This document shows, piece by piece, positions 45,301 through 57,689 of a DNA stretch of 64,000 bases. Positions within the stretch are counted from its first letter, which is position 1, and each line of letters opens with the position of its first letter. The notes under the pieces are model-generated. The model saw only the letters and a list, made by a program, of their open reading frames with translations. It did not search any database and was not told where the DNA came from. The stretch lies in assembly GCA_033961575.1 (NCBI GenBank), contig CM066728.1, forward strand, positions 38,130,352 through 38,194,351. Direction: 5' to 3'. Position numbers and translations under genes: made by a program. This DNA comes from Aselliscus stoliczkanus (Eukaryota > Chordata > Mammalia > Chiroptera > Hipposideridae).

Positions 45301-46263
45301 ATAAAAGTAACTTTTAGCTGAAACCAACTGAACTAAGTTGGTTTTTACCCCCTGTAAAATATTAAACTCACGGTGAGTTTTTAAAACTTCAGAAGAATAC
45401 AGTACTTTCTGATATTTTTCTGGTTTTCTTCTCCAGACAAAGAGTTGTTCAATTTCATTTTAAGAGTCTTTCAATTTGGTAAATCTCTTCACAAATACTA
45501 AAAAGAAATGTTTCATACCTTTTAAAAGCACATAGCACTTTTCTTTCAAGAATCCTCAAGTAGGAAGTAAACAAAAGCAATATTCTTAGAAATTATTATA
45601 AGAGGAAGTACATGTTACCATTGAATCTCTTCTCCCTTTGTGAAAGTGAGACAAGAGAAGGTGAAGCAAAAAATGTAAAAGATAAAGGAAAGAGCCATGG
45701 AATGATCTGATCAAATCTAAATCTCTCAAGTGCCATCAGCCTTTCAGAATCAGTATCCTAATAGTCATTCATCTGCAACTGGGCTTAGGTTTTCAGAGTG
45801 TGGGAGTGGTACATGTGAGGGTGAAGGGATTGTGTGAGGACAAAGGTCACCTTCTTTATGTGGGGCTAAGCAGGCAGTAGGCCTTCTCCTTCAATTTGTT
45901 GGGGAAAGCCACTGTTTTTCATGAAGCATGAGGAAGGAATATTACCACAGGAACTCCTGAAACAGAAAGGAGGGAACAGCATTACACTTCGTGCTATGAG
46001 AAAATGCACTTGGAATGATGAAATAGGAAACATCTACAAAAAACAGTAGAAGTCATGCCACTGGTGGCTAGAGCCAAACCGAAGACAACTAAAACGTGGT
46101 CCTTATATCACTCTTATCCATGAAAATATAGATCATTGTACCTTGTCCTATATCAAAAAGGGTTTTTAAAGAAAGGTCAGTTGACTTTCTTATAATTTGG
46201 GAGAGAATATTACATCTCAGATTTCCTAAATCGATTTTATCTCTATTCAGATTAAAAATACAG
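45301..46263. other. unassigned sequence
   Basis: No gene and no confidently recognised repeat. Confidence 0.4.
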
Positions 46264-46697
46264 GGGCCGGCCGAGTGGAGCATTGGTTAAGAGCTGGCTT
46301 GGGACACCAGTGGCCCCGGTTTGGGTCCCGTATATGAGGGCCAGTGACACTGCCCTTTATAGCTAAGATGGCAAACAACAGATCCACCTGGAGCTGGGCT
46401 GTTGTGAGTCCCTGGGATTGCCATAGGCTACAGTGAGTGGCCGGCAGCCAGTGTAAGAGGCTGGCAGCTGGTGTGAGCTGCCAAGAGCCACTGTGAGTGG
46501 CCATCCAGAGGCCGGTGAGCAATCTGCCTCACCCGAGAAGAGCACAGTGATGATACCAACATGGGTCAGTGAAGCAACGTCCTCCACAACTAGACTGAAG
46601 AACAAAAGGACAGCAACTTGTCTGTTCCCCTTCCTCGGTTCCCCAAAGCTGTTCCCCTCCCCCAATTCCCCAATAAAATCTTTTAAAAAATAAAAAA
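46264..46697 (+). mobile_element. long tRNA-headed SINE
   Basis: It runs from GGGCCGGCCGAGTGGAGCAT to CCCCAATAAAATCTTTTAAA. Three ~20-bp body units are present. The segment after the head (TATAGCTAAGATGGCAAACA) resembles the copy at 53373 more than those at 3194 or 20928. AAAAATACA duplicates the target. The - frame of 124 codons is not a gene. Confidence 0.93.
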
Positions 46698-46709
46698 ATA
46701 AAAATACAA

Positions 46710-48711
46710 TTAAGCCATGACAATCATCTCCAAACATTAAAGTCTGGGTTTCCTATTATTTCAGAAAAATAAATGTAAACAGGTTAACAGCATGGACAAG
46801 AAATGTTTGAGTATATAATTATTTCTACAACCACTATTTGATCTAAATATACATTTTTAATTCAAAATGTATAATGCCAAGGTGAAAAAGAGAACATTTT
46901 CTGTAATCTAAAATATTTTAAATCTTTCTGCATTTAAAAATGTAGGAGCTAAACCTTGTCTTCAGACCCAGGCCATCATAAGAATTCTTGAAAAATACAC
47001 TTCATCAGACTAATTTCATTCTGAAGGAGGTTTGCATCTGTGATCACTAGAGAAGGCTTAAAGGCACTTAGAGTTGTTATTTTCTAATTTCCTGAGAATC
47101 TAAACTCTTGATCATAAGGTTAAAGGTTATCGCCACCTGAATACTAAAATCAGGATTTTTAATGTTAAAGTTACATCGATACCTTTTGGTTAACTAACAA
47201 ATTATTCACCCAGTTGTCTAATTTTAAGTTATTACAGTCATTCTTCTGACCTTCCTGAAAGCAATAGAACTTATGAAATCACACAAAGAATGGTCATTTT
47301 CTCTGCTTTAGTCAACTTTTAGTACTACAACACAGTAATTAAATGAGTCTACTTTAATATACATAGAAGTGTCAAGAGTTTTTAAGTAATCTTTATAAGG
47401 GATCCCTAAAAATTTCTCCCAGTAAACTTGAAAACAAGCAGAATATACAAGATAACCAAAGAAATTCTGGATTTAAAACCCCTGTGGTAACTACTGATCA
47501 GCAAAAATTGAACAGGCTATCTCTATGGCTAAAATCAGGTGATTATTATAGTCAACAACTCTGATATTCAATTGTTTCTGTGCACCACCACATAGCCAGT
47601 ATTCTTATGTGGGGAAACAGCTGAACCACCTTTGTCAACTTTAGTGACTCAACCGGTTACTTCAGTTCAATTTAATTGCCATGGTGTAGCCAACATCTCT
47701 ATGATCAACAGAAAAAAACAGGAATAGTCTCTTGTAATGAATATTAGCAGTGCGTGTATATTTCTGTTCTTTAGATGACTGTGTCAGTTTAATCTAATTT
47801 TAGTTCAAAGATCCATTCATCTCTGGTTCTGCATCAGAGACAAAAATTACTTTATCTGATTAAGAAATCTTCCATATATCTTAATATTCAATTCTAATGC
47901 ATTCATTAGGAAGAAACAGTTCCATAACCTCAAGTAAATTGTCTCAAATTGGAATGGTCAAAACAAAAATGTTAATATCCAAATAGAATTTAGTATGTTA
48001 CATAAGCATGTGAAATCATCTAGAATGAAAACTAATCATTTTGTATCAGAAGCAGTAATAACAGCCAAAGTTCTGCCTCATTGTTCTTCAGTGAAGTATG
48101 AATAATTCATGATTCAGGTGAGCTTTTCATCGCCTGAGTCTTCCACAGATTTTACAGATTTCATTATTCAAAATGTGTGTCTTTAGAGCACTTTAGCCAC
48201 CCTAGAATTGAAACACTAGGCCTCACACCTTCCGATGTTACTGTTTGTAGATCTGTCCTTCAGCCCTCATGCAACATAGAGTTTGGGCAGGTCCTACAGG
48301 ACAAAGCAAGATCCCAGAGAAGGACCACTTTCACTTATTCTTGAAGGATTAGTAGGAGTATCCAGGTGATTGCAAAGGAGGGAAAGTAATGAATTCTAGG
48401 AGGCAGGATGAACATCCACAAAAGTGGAGAGGCGTGAAAAAGAACAAAGGTTTTAGAACACACACCAGCAGCCAGTGTGGATGAGCAAAGCCAGCTGAGA
48501 ACAGGGAAGCAGGCACTGGTGGGCACTGAACTGACAGGAGAATGCAGGCGACTTCCAAGGCACCAGCCTATAGCAGCCATGTGGAATGCAGGCCCACCGA
48601 GGTCTCGTAAGAAGCCAGAAATCTGGATTTTCATGTAATATCTTGACATTTTTTATTGTTAGCAACTGATTTTTAAAATTATGATTCTGTAGGCTATATC
48701 AAACATGTATT
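46710..48711. other. repeat-poor 2-kb stretch
   Basis: I recognise no transposon in about 2 kb of AT-rich sequence and no convincing exon. The - strand frames at 48335-48665 lack domains and overlap each other. Confidence 0.4.
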
Positions 48712-49182
48712 CTGTGGTAGGCTGAAAAATGGCCCCCTAGATATCCAGGTGCTAATCCCTGGAACCGGTCAATATGTCACCTTCCATGGCAAAAGGGGCT
48801 TTGAAGGTGTGATTGACGATCCTGAGATGGAGAGATTATCCTGGATTATCTGAGTGGGCCCTAAACGTTATCCAAAGTGTCCTTCGAAGAGGCAGGCAGA
48901 GAGAGATGTGACTGCAGAAGAGAAGGAGGAGAGGAGACATGGAAGCAAGGGATTGGAGTGATGTGTGGAAGGGGTCAGGAGCCGAGCAATTCATGCAGTC
49001 TCAGAAGCTAGACAAAGGCAAGAAAATGGATTCTTCCGTACCAGCCCTGATACCGCCTTGAGTTTAGTTCAGTGAAACTGATTTCAAACTTATGGTTTCC
49101 AGAACTGTAAAAGAATAAATCTGTGTGTTATAACCCACCAAGTTCATGGCAATTTGTTACAGCAGCCATAGGCAACTAGAAC
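48712..49182 (+). mobile_element. MLT1A/B-like solo LTR (ERVL-MaLR)
   Basis: TGTGGTAGGCTGAAAAATGG at the left, CCCCTAGATATCCAGGTGCT, AATATGTCACCTTCCATGGC, AAAAGGGGCTTTGAAGGTGT and ATTATCCTGGATTATCTGAG follow the MLT1 consensus closely. The 3' part AACTGTAAAAGAATAAATCT supplies the polyadenylation signal region, and AATTTGTTACAGCAGCCATA is near the right end. No internal retroviral sequence flanks it. Confidence 0.93.
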
Positions 49183-49299
49183 GTCTTCTGACCTGATTCA
49201 GCTCTTTCAGCTGTCGAGTGCATGTGTGTTTGTGTGCCCAAGTAGAGAATGTCCTGACGTTAGACTATAGAGGGAAGCCTGGGCTAAATTCCCGGTATT

Positions 49300-49455
49300 C
49301 CTCCTCTTAAGCTATTTTGGAAACATTTATTTATATGTTATTCTACCCTATTAGACTGTGAGTTCTTTAAGGATGGAGACTACGTCTAACTCTCTTTGTG
49401 TCTCACTGCCTAGCAGAGTACTTGGCATATATTCTTTACTTGAATAAATGAAATG
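49300..49455 (+). mobile_element. LINE-2 3' end
   Basis: TTAGACTGTGAGTTCTTTAA, GGATGGAGACTACGTCTAAC, AGCAGAGTACTTGGCATATA and TTGAATAAATGAAATG follow L2 terminal order. Confidence 0.85.
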
Positions 49456-49459
49456 CAAG

Positions 49460-50000
49460 GTAGAAAGGGAGGCTGGAACCAAATCACCAAAGGCTTATTA
49501 AAGAAGTTTGAATTTTATCCTGAAGGAGATGGGAAACAAATAAAAATCAGTGGCAATGAGGATATAAAGAAAACTGATTAGATATTGGGGTTTAAATGGA
49601 TAGCACTTAAAAAGACTAATTCAATACTGTGAGACAGGGCAAAGGAGGAGTGCTAGGCATCTCTCACATTTGTGGTGGCAAACGGAAGGTGGGGAAAGGG
49701 AAGAAGTTTGGGAAAGAAGATCAGTTCCATTTGACAGGTTGAGATTGTAGTATCCATGGAACACCAAAATGAAAATGGTCAGTTGATTACATTTTCTTGA
49801 GTTTAATAGGGAAGTATAAGGTGGAGATAGAGATTTTGTTGATAATCACAGTAGCCAAAGCCACTAGTTTTGATGACATCACATAGAGAATGTGTAGAGA
49901 GGTGAGAAGAGAAAAAGGGAAGGGAAGGGAGGGGAGGGGAGCTCAAAGACTAGTGGCATCTAAGAGGAGAATATAGAAGAGTAGCTCCTAAAGTAAATAA
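49460..50000 (-). mobile_element. LINE-2 fragment (reverse strand)
   Basis: AAGAAGTTTGAATTTTATCC, TGAAGGAGATGGGAAAC, GTTGAGATTGTAGTATCCAT and TTTTGATGACATCACATAGAG follow reverse-complement L2 order ('gaatttgaattttatcctgaaggcaatggg...gatgagatcacctagggag'). It lies tail to tail with the forward L2 on its left. Confidence 0.65.
49913..49940. repeat. purine-only GGGA/AGGGG tract
   Basis: AAAGGGAAGGGAAGGGAGGG continues as GGAGGGGAGC: an all-purine run with several G triplets. Confidence 0.9.
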
Positions 50001-50944
50001 AGGACAAATAATCAGAGAAAGGAAGAAAAGTTTTTAAAAAGCCATATCACCAAAATCAAAGATAAAACAATACCAAAAAGAGGGACACGGTTATCAGTAT
50101 CAAACACAGAGAATGAGACAAAAGTAGAAATTTGTCCAAGAAATTTGGCTACAATATAAATGCTATCAGCAAGACAAATTTTAGTGGTAGGGCAAGGTGG
50201 GGGCATGGGGCAGAATTCAGGTAGTAACTGACTGAGTAGTAAATGAGAGGTAGGAGGATGAAAACAGTAAGCACAAATAGAGGGATTAGCTCTGGACATT
50301 GATTGCAATTGGATTGGTAGGTGTCTTGGAGGAAATTGAAGACGTCCTCCCTGATTAATTCTAGTTTATCTGTGAGATGGGTGTTGAGATCCTTTCCTGA
50401 GAGTAATGGTGGGTGAGAAGACATAAAATTTGAAATAGTCACCAAAATGATGCAGAAAGAGAGCTGACTGAGTAGACAGTTAGGATAAATTCCAGGCAGC
50501 ATGGAAGACAAGCATAGGTTGCAGGCCATGAATCTGTGGAGGGTCCATATCAACTCAGCTGTGTGATTTTTCTCGGCTGGTACATTGAAAAAAAGGGACC
50601 AAAGAAGTAAGAGTATTTATGTGTTGTGGAGCTCTGCCAGAAGGAAGGAAGTAAAGCCAGGACAAGGCTGATGGCCTGTGAGATGATGAAGGGATTAAGG
50701 AACAGTATACTAGGGAGTAAGGCAGGAAGAGAACCAAAATGATAAGATGTTTTGACATACAATAACATGTATGGGTCTAATACATGTTTCAGTTGGATCC
50801 TATCTAGTTCGAGGATCAGCCATGAAGCATGTGACTAAATGGGAGTTGCCAAAAGTCCTTAGAGACAAAGCGGGTAGGAATCCTAAGACAAGTGTGATGC
50901 TAAAAAAGTAGATACTGACATCACACTGAAGGAATTCAGGTAGG
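50001..50944. other. unassigned, possibly older LINE-2-like sequence
   Basis: Open frames on the - strand (50012-50308, 50149-50553, 50550-50768) are leucine-rich by composition and not by recognised domain. The + strand reads like old reverse-oriented LINE-2 5' region, but I cannot confirm it. Confidence 0.35.
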
Positions 50945-51300
50945 GAAGAATGCCACAATTCAATGAACTTGTATAGAGCACTACTTTGTGTCAGGTACTG
51001 TATTAGGGGTTGAATCAGACCCTTTGCTAAAAGAACTAAAAGAATACACAATATTGTTCAGAGAAAAATTGATAAGTAAATGTATGTCATTTAGTATGTG
51101 ACCAATAGCAATTGACATGAAATACCCCACTATAGTGAGCATACAAAGGACAAACTATAATCAACAACTTGGCAAGTGCACAGAAGACTTCACTGAGAAG
51201 GTAACGCTTGCCAGAGTTACTAAAGGGAGTGTAGTGGGAAGTAGATAGATGACAGTGATGAAGAGGAGTTAAGGGCAGCTAGTCCTTAAGATGTGCAAAT
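50945..51300 (-). mobile_element. LINE-2-like fragment (reverse strand), tentative
   Basis: TGTGTCAGGTACTGTATTAG, GGGTTGAATCAGACCCTTTG and CACTGAGAAGGTAACGCTTG resemble reverse-complement L2 ('tgtgccaggcactgtactagg...gaggaggtgac'). Confidence 0.5.
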
Positions 51301-51990
51301 AAGAACTGAAAGTACCAAAAATGTACAAGAGGAAAATAACGTTTCGCCTCCAACATCTCCAGCTGCCCTAAAGCCCACCTAAACCATTCAACACATCATT
51401 GCCACACCTACTGGCCTTCACTTTTCAACACTTCAGTTTCCTTATTAAATCCTTTCATATCTTTCCAATTCCTTCACCATTAAGATAAAAGTCCTCAATG
51501 CTTACATCACAAAGAAACGAAAGTTGTGAAGGTCATTCGTTTTATTTGCCCCACATCCCCTGTCCGACAGTATTTCCCCACCACTTACCTATCATGTACT
51601 TTGGCAATATGTTATCTGCTTCCGTTCTCTCTGATTCATGCACACTCACGATCATGCTTTCTCCACATATTTTCCTCATCTGTAATATTTCTCCTGAATT
51701 TCCCTTCCAAATGAGGTCATCCTCCACAGCCTGGCTGAAGTTCCTTGGCTCCCATGATGCCTTCCTTGAATTACTTTACTGCATATTACAGTCCTTAGAA
51801 CTGTGCTATCTCCTGGAATTCTCTAATAGTTCATGAGTGCTAGGCTTCTCTTTTCAAATAAGGTCCCTGGGGACAGAGACTTCGTTTTATACCCTTGGAT
51901 TCCTACAGTGGTTTGTAGTGTTGAATACAAAGTAGATGTCTGAAAGGCAAATTTGTATGGTAGAAAGTACCTCAGTCAGGAGATCTCATT
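51301..51990. other. old LINE-2-like 3' sequence (+), weak
   Basis: GATAAAAGTCCTCAATGCTT, TTCCTTGAATTACTTTACTG, AAGGTCCCTGGGGACAGAGA and CTTCGTTTTATACCCTTGGA resemble a LINE-2 or LINE-2-like 3' end on +. The open frame 51498-51836 lies within it and has no recognised domain. Confidence 0.4.
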
Positions 51991-51992
51991 TT

Positions 51993-52100
51993 TTTTTTTT
52001 TTTAAGAGGGCAGTGTCACTGGCCCTCACACGTGGGATCCGAACCGGAGCTGCTTGCCTCCCACGCCAGCTCCCAACCAACGCACGACTCTGCTGGCACC
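51993..52100 (-). mobile_element. short-form SINE (reverse strand), diverged
   Basis: Poly(T) is followed by AGAGGGCAGTGTCACTGGCC, CACGTGGGATCCGAACCGGA and the head end ACTCTGCTGGCACC. No long body is present. AGGAGATCTCATTTTT is duplicated on both sides. Confidence 0.93.
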
Positions 52101-52449
52101 CAGGAGATCTCATTTTTTAATTCAAGTTTTGCCTCTAAGGCTGAATTCTCCAATTTTAGTGTATGTGCTGCCGAAGTGAGCCCTGAATTATCTTTATTTA
52201 TGAATTGAGGAGCCTGAACCTATGAACCATTCAGATCCCTTTCACCTACTGCAACCTGATTCTAGCAAATACTCATCATTTTATTAATTTGACCAGAAGC
52301 CATTAACCACATCATACTGCTTTGATCCTAAGATCTATCACATAGTATGCACCATGTTTAATAAAATAAAAATTAAATATTCAATGTATACTCTAATGTT
52401 GAGTCAAGCTCAATGTAGGGTCTAATATAGATATTCAGTAAATATTTAT

Positions 52450-52690
52450 AAAATTCATTCATTCACTCAGCAACTATTTATTGAGTACCTATTATGTGTT
52501 AGGCACAATTCTAGACTCTGTAGGACACAGTGGTAAATAAGATAGAGAAGTCTTTGTTTGGAGCTTACATTCTAGTAGAAACAGCAAAATAGTGAATAAA
52601 TGTATAATATAATATTAGATGTGCTATGCTATCTACAGCAAGTGCTATGAAGAAAAATAAAGAATAAAAAAAGGAAACAGTTCTGGGGAT
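52450..52690 (-). mobile_element. LINE-2 3' end (reverse strand)
   Basis: AATTCATTCATTCACTCAGC, AACTATTTATTGAGTACCTA, TTATGTGTTAGGCACAATTC, TGGAGCTTACATTCTAGTAG and AAGTGCTATGAAGAAAAATA match reverse-complement L2 in order. Confidence 0.9.
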
Positions 52691-52829
52691 GGTTATTGTA
52701 ATTTCAGTTTTATACAGTAAAGATATGAATATTCTTAGAGACATGGATACTGACAAGTGTAGATGTAAACATAGATATATGCATAGATATACAAGTAAAT
52801 ATAGATGTAAACATTCTAGATATATTAAT

Positions 52830-53035
52830 AGCATTAGGTGCCACATATTGAGCTAAAGTGTGTCATATTCACTAGTTTATTTAATCTTCAAAAAAAAATC
52901 TTCCCAATAGGCCTTTTAGATGTACTACCCTGTTTTACAAATGGAAAAACTCATTTGAAGATTTTAATATGTCCAAAGTCACTCAGCCAGAAAGTGACAG
53001 TGCTGGAAACCACATTTCACTTGCATGCCATTTGC
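52830..53035 (-). mobile_element. MIR SINE (reverse strand)
   Basis: CCACATATTGAGCTAAAGTG, ATTTAATCTTCAAAAAAAAA, CTGTTTTACAAATGGAAAAA and CCAAAGTCACTCAGCCAGAA match MIR reverse-complement order. Confidence 0.8.
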
Positions 53036-53234
53036 ATAAGCAAACACATTCTACTGAATTTCTGGCACAAAAATCTTCTGAATAAGAATAGAAAGATAAA
53101 GTATCACATATCCTGATTACCAGGAGAGAAAATGTATTTTCATTTTAAATATGTCTTAAAAGGTCAGAGGCCCTTTGTGTGTTTAAGAATTTTGATGAAA
53201 TATTCTACCACCATAAAAGCAAATAAAGTAGCTG

Positions 53235-53970
53235 ATTATGAAGAGATCTTTAAGATATATTGTAATATGAAAAAGCAAGGTGTAAAAATGTAATATATTA
53301 TGCTGCCATTTGTGTATAAAAGTGGATGGACTTTTTTATGTGCAAGTATATGCATAGAATATCTCTAGAAGAGGGCCAGCCAAGTGGCTCGTTGGTTAAG
53401 AATTGGGTTGGGAGCACCAGCTTTGAGCAGCAGGACAGCTGGTTCGGATCCAACATGGGCCAGTGACGCTGAGCCCTCTATAGTTAAGATGGTGACAACA
53501 GCTCGACCTGGAGCTGGGCTGCCGTGAGTCACCAGCAACGGCGTAGGCTGCAGTGGGGCTGGCCAGCAGCTGGCTGTGAGCTTTCATGAACTGCGGTGAG
53601 CTGCCGTGAGCGGCCATCCAATGGCCAGCGAGCGACTGCCTCACCCGGGAAGAGCGCAATGATTATCCCAACAAGGGACAGTGATGCGATGTCCTCCACA
53701 ATTAGACTGAAGAACAAAAGGACAGGAACTTGTCTGGTCTCTTTCCCAATTCCCCAACGCTGTTCCCCTCCCCCAATTCCCCAATAAAATCTTTTAAAAA
53801 AAGAATATCTCTAGAAGAATACAAAAAAAATGTTGATAACAGTGGTTGCACTAGAAATTAGTAAAAAAAGGAGACTTACTTTTCACTGTATATTTTTATA
53901 ACTCATAAAACTTTTCCTATGTGCATGCACTGCTTATTTAAAAGTAAATTTAAAATTTAAGAATATTTTA
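53235..53970 (+). mobile_element. old LINE-1 3' UTR split by a SINE
   Basis: AAAAAGCAAGGTGTAAAAAT, TGCTGCCATTTGTGTATAAA and AGAATATCTCTAGAAGA occur before the SINE. After it, GATAACAGTGGTTGCACTAG, ACTTACTTTTCACTGTATAT and TTTATAACTCATAAAACTTT continue the L1MC/L1ME-type 3' UTR ('agaatatctctggaaggata...ggtaacagtggttgcc...'). Confidence 0.85.
53373..53801 (+). mobile_element. long tRNA-headed SINE, body variant B
   Basis: It runs from GGGCCAGCCAAGTGGCTCGT to CCCCAATAAAATCTTTTAAA. The body has ~10-bp GTGAGCTGCC-type units and a GAGCTTTCATGAACTGCGG segment shared with the copy at 14673. A perfect 17-bp duplication, AGAATATCTCTAGAAGA, brackets it. Confidence 0.95.
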
Positions 53971-56900
53971 AATGGAATACTTAATGTCAACAGGACACCC
54001 GAAATTGTTGAGAGCATAGTCTTGAGTAAATAAATCCTTTTCTTAACAAAGCATACAAATTTTCCAAAAGAGGGCTTTCATTAATGTATGGCCACATTGA
54101 AAATGGATGCTATGATATGTTTGGCCTACTTCATAATTGTTGAACTGTGATCTTCCATAACCAAAATATAAATGGACAATTGGACAATACCTAGAGAATA
54201 GGAAGTGACAACATAAACAATACAAGCACTTTAGTTAGAAACAGTAATTCTCCACCATGCATCTAAAAAATGATAGGATCCAAAAAGTTGCTTATGAGTA
54301 TAATGGAATAAAAATTTGGATTATTTTTCAAACCTTTCCTTCTAGATGACATTTTTCCTTCAAATTTTCCCTCCATATTTTCCCTTTTAAATCTCCATGG
54401 AGAACCCACGAAGAAATGTATTATTGACAAGAACATGTGCAGTAAATGAGAAAATGTCAGAAATTTCTTTGTATAAAATATAAGAATGCTAAATGCCAGT
54501 ATTATCTCATTATTTAATATATTTTAAATATAAAATGTAGTTTATAGTAATAATTTGCCCTTTTGAGTCATGAAATGGAAGTTTTTAGATGTAATAGGTA
54601 TGGTAAGAAGTTTTACCTAATTCAAATTCATGCCTCTGCGTTGAAACAGCAGGTAGAGTCCAGGGCACAACCTCAGTATAATCCATTGGGAATTTAGACC
54701 TGAAATTAGCTATCCTTGGGTATCACCGCTTGTCATTCAATATGATTGTAATTGAGAAAGTGTTTATTTGGCAATAAAAAGCTTTTTATATATTATATGT
54801 TTCAGTTTTTTGTGGTTAGTCAGATCTGTAATTAACTCTTGCATAATAAGCTGTGGGGAAATATGTGTGAGTAAAGTAATGAAATCATGGCAGGCTGATG
54901 CCCTATGTCCAATTGTGGGCTAGATACAGCACCAGAAAGAAAAGGGTGCTGGGTCAACACAAATTGGAACAAACATTACAGAGATCTTTAATTTCTGAGA
55001 TTATTTAGAAATAAATAACTATGGTTTAATATACACTGACCCTGCACGTACGGAAATGTGGGCTCTTCACTTTGAAATGTCACTCACAGTGTGGGGGTGT
55101 GCCACTCCGTTTTCTTTCCTCCAGTTCACTGCAATGGCTGCCTACACTAAAAAAATAGTATATATACTTAGAGCAGAAATTTCATCAGCATAAGACTAAC
55201 AGGGTTGAAATGAGGCTCTTTGGACCTTACTGTTAGTAGAATCCTGTTGTAACCAAATAAACCAGATACCTTTGAATCCTTTACTGGGTTCCATGAACTA
55301 AGTGGAGACTCTGATAGCTTGCCCAATTAATGGCAAAATTTTATTTACAGGAGGAGTTTGTTCATCTCTAATAAGTGTTAACCATATTGTGAGTTTAAAA
55401 ACAAAATTTGGAATTTGGATCAAGAGAACCCAAGGTATTCATGTGACTCATTAACAACTGGTTAGAATAAGAGTAATATAACCTTCATCTGGAATATACA
55501 AAAATAAACAAATGTTCCATTAGAGTGGATTCAAAACAGCAAAGAAACATATTGGAAAAGATTCCCTTTGACAAAACATAGATTGTGATGGGTATAACAG
55601 AATTAAAAAGAGATGTTCTTATGTAGTTAGAAATATGAAGGGTGCATGCTTAGGAAACTATTAGTCATATATGTGAACCATATGCTTGAGACAAGAAATC
55701 CTCCATCTGAAAAAAAAATGCCTAAAACTATCTTATGTCTACAGATAGACCTGATATCTCACCTTTCATGTATAAAACTACATCTTTTGAGCCTAAGTTT
55801 TCTTTAAAACCCTACACAGATATACATGAGTGATCAAGCAATGCTTTTTCTTCCCACTAAAAAATAGCATGATAACATCCAGATACCTTTATACAAAGAA
55901 GGCTTGTGCCAGGAGAAACAAAGATGTGTATAAAGAAGGGCAAACAATTTTGCTCAAATCACTAGCCTTCCTGTGCTGCTCTGTAATCCCTGACTGAATA
56001 GATGTCATTTCCTTTCTACCAGACATAAGACAAGATGATGAGAAGAATATAAAAGAGATACTAATAATATTCTTTTCTTCTCTGTACTGAAGGAGGAATA
56101 GACATTTGCTCAGAGCAGATAATAGCGTACTTAGAGATTATAAGCATATATACTTCCAAACAGAGAACAGTAAGTAATAGTGTTTGATCAGTTCCCCAAA
56201 GCATGGGAAAGACTATGCAGTTATAGGCAATTAGAATGGGAAGTGATTCATGTGGGCCAGAGCTAGAGTCATGAAAACTTTAGACAATGAGATGACTACA
56301 GAAACGTGAAGCTTAAGAGAGGTAGGAAAATGTGCCTACCTCAAAGCAACAATTTAAGTATTGTATAAAGGCAAGAGCAAGCAAGGTATTGATTGTCTGG
56401 GACTGGTTAGAGAAGGGGGAGAGGGTCAATTTGGAAGAGCAACTGATATAAAATACAGAATCTGGATTTGTTCCTCTTGACATTAAACACCCCCATTGGA
56501 ATATCATGAGCAAGGGAAAATAAATTATGCCTAAGTGCAGAGCTCAGCTATATAAAAAGTCTCTGAAGTTTAAAATTTATTATAAAAGCACTTCACTTAC
56601 CCAAAGGTCACATCCTCATCTGGACATGGTTGAGAAAACCAGAAGTAAGCAACAAGCAGCCTTTGAATATCAAGGGTAGGGGGAAGAATCACAAACCCAT
56701 ACACTGAGGTCACTCCATTCACCATTACAAAACTGACTCTTGCTCAGAGCCTGTTCACTCTTAGAGAAAATCCAAATCCCCTCTCCATTGCAGATTAGAA
56801 GCAAGAAATTAAAATGGGTGGCTTCTATGCTCAGGCATACTGATAGTTGTAATATTTGGTAGCTGACAGTCTGACAATGAAGAGGGAGGCAGAAAAGGTA

Positions 56901-57689
56901 TTAAAAAGCAGCCATAAATTGAGAGATGTGAGTAATTATTTACTTGAAACTGGGATCAATTACCTCAGTAAAAAACACTTCATTGAATTATTTTAATTCT
57001 TTCTTTTCACTCTCTAATAACTTTGTTCTTGTAACAGAAGCTCATATTGTGCAATACAAACCAAAAAGGAATAGCTTAAAAAAGTGCCAAAAAAGCCAAC
57101 TTTCTCTCATTTTCTGACCAATTGCAGATGTTACATCCTTTTACTTAGTTCCGCATTTAACATGTGGTTTTACTTACCTAGACATCTATAATATTTGCTT
57201 CAAGAGAGCTGAATGAAGGCTATTGTGTGGCTACAATATCTGCCTTGTAATGCTGTAATCACATCTTTGCAGAGAAATAACACAATTTTAAATAACAACG
57301 TTAAAGGCATATGTAGTCCAAGAAAACATGTTTTTTTTTTTTAATAGGCAGCGTTCTTGCCAACACAGTTTTCTTCTCATTGATTTCATATCATACAAAC
57401 TGGACTAAGTGAACATATAAAAATGGAAATTGCTTCAAGGCTGAATACAATCCTGATAGAACAGTCATACTTTGTTGCTTTTCTGTATTAACCATTAACC
57501 TACAAGAAACTGAAACCATGCTAAGAAGTAGCCTAGAGTCTTGTGTTTGTACTCTGGAGTTGCCAAACCCACGTCCAAATGTGTCTGAAGGAGCAGATGA
57601 GGATGGTATTATGGTGTGTGAAGCTGGGCTTCCTTTCTGAGGCCATATGTTGTGATACCTAAAATTAAGAGAAAATCATTATTACCAAT
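53971..57689. other. longest repeat-poor stretch of the window
   Basis: About 3.7 kb of AT-rich DNA shows no transposon or microsatellite that I recognise. Open frames are short (for example 54043-54225 - and 56313-56513 -) and without domains. No exon-like segment stands out. Confidence 0.45.

Noticed and set aside
48712..49182. Endogenous retrovirus with genes
   Set aside because: Only a solo LTR of the MaLR type is present. No gag, pol or env-like frame flanks it.
50012..50553. Leucine-rich reverse-strand frames that look like membrane proteins
   Set aside because: The hydrophobic look comes from purine-rich + strand DNA read in reverse. Overlapping frames look equally hydrophobic, and there is no gene context.
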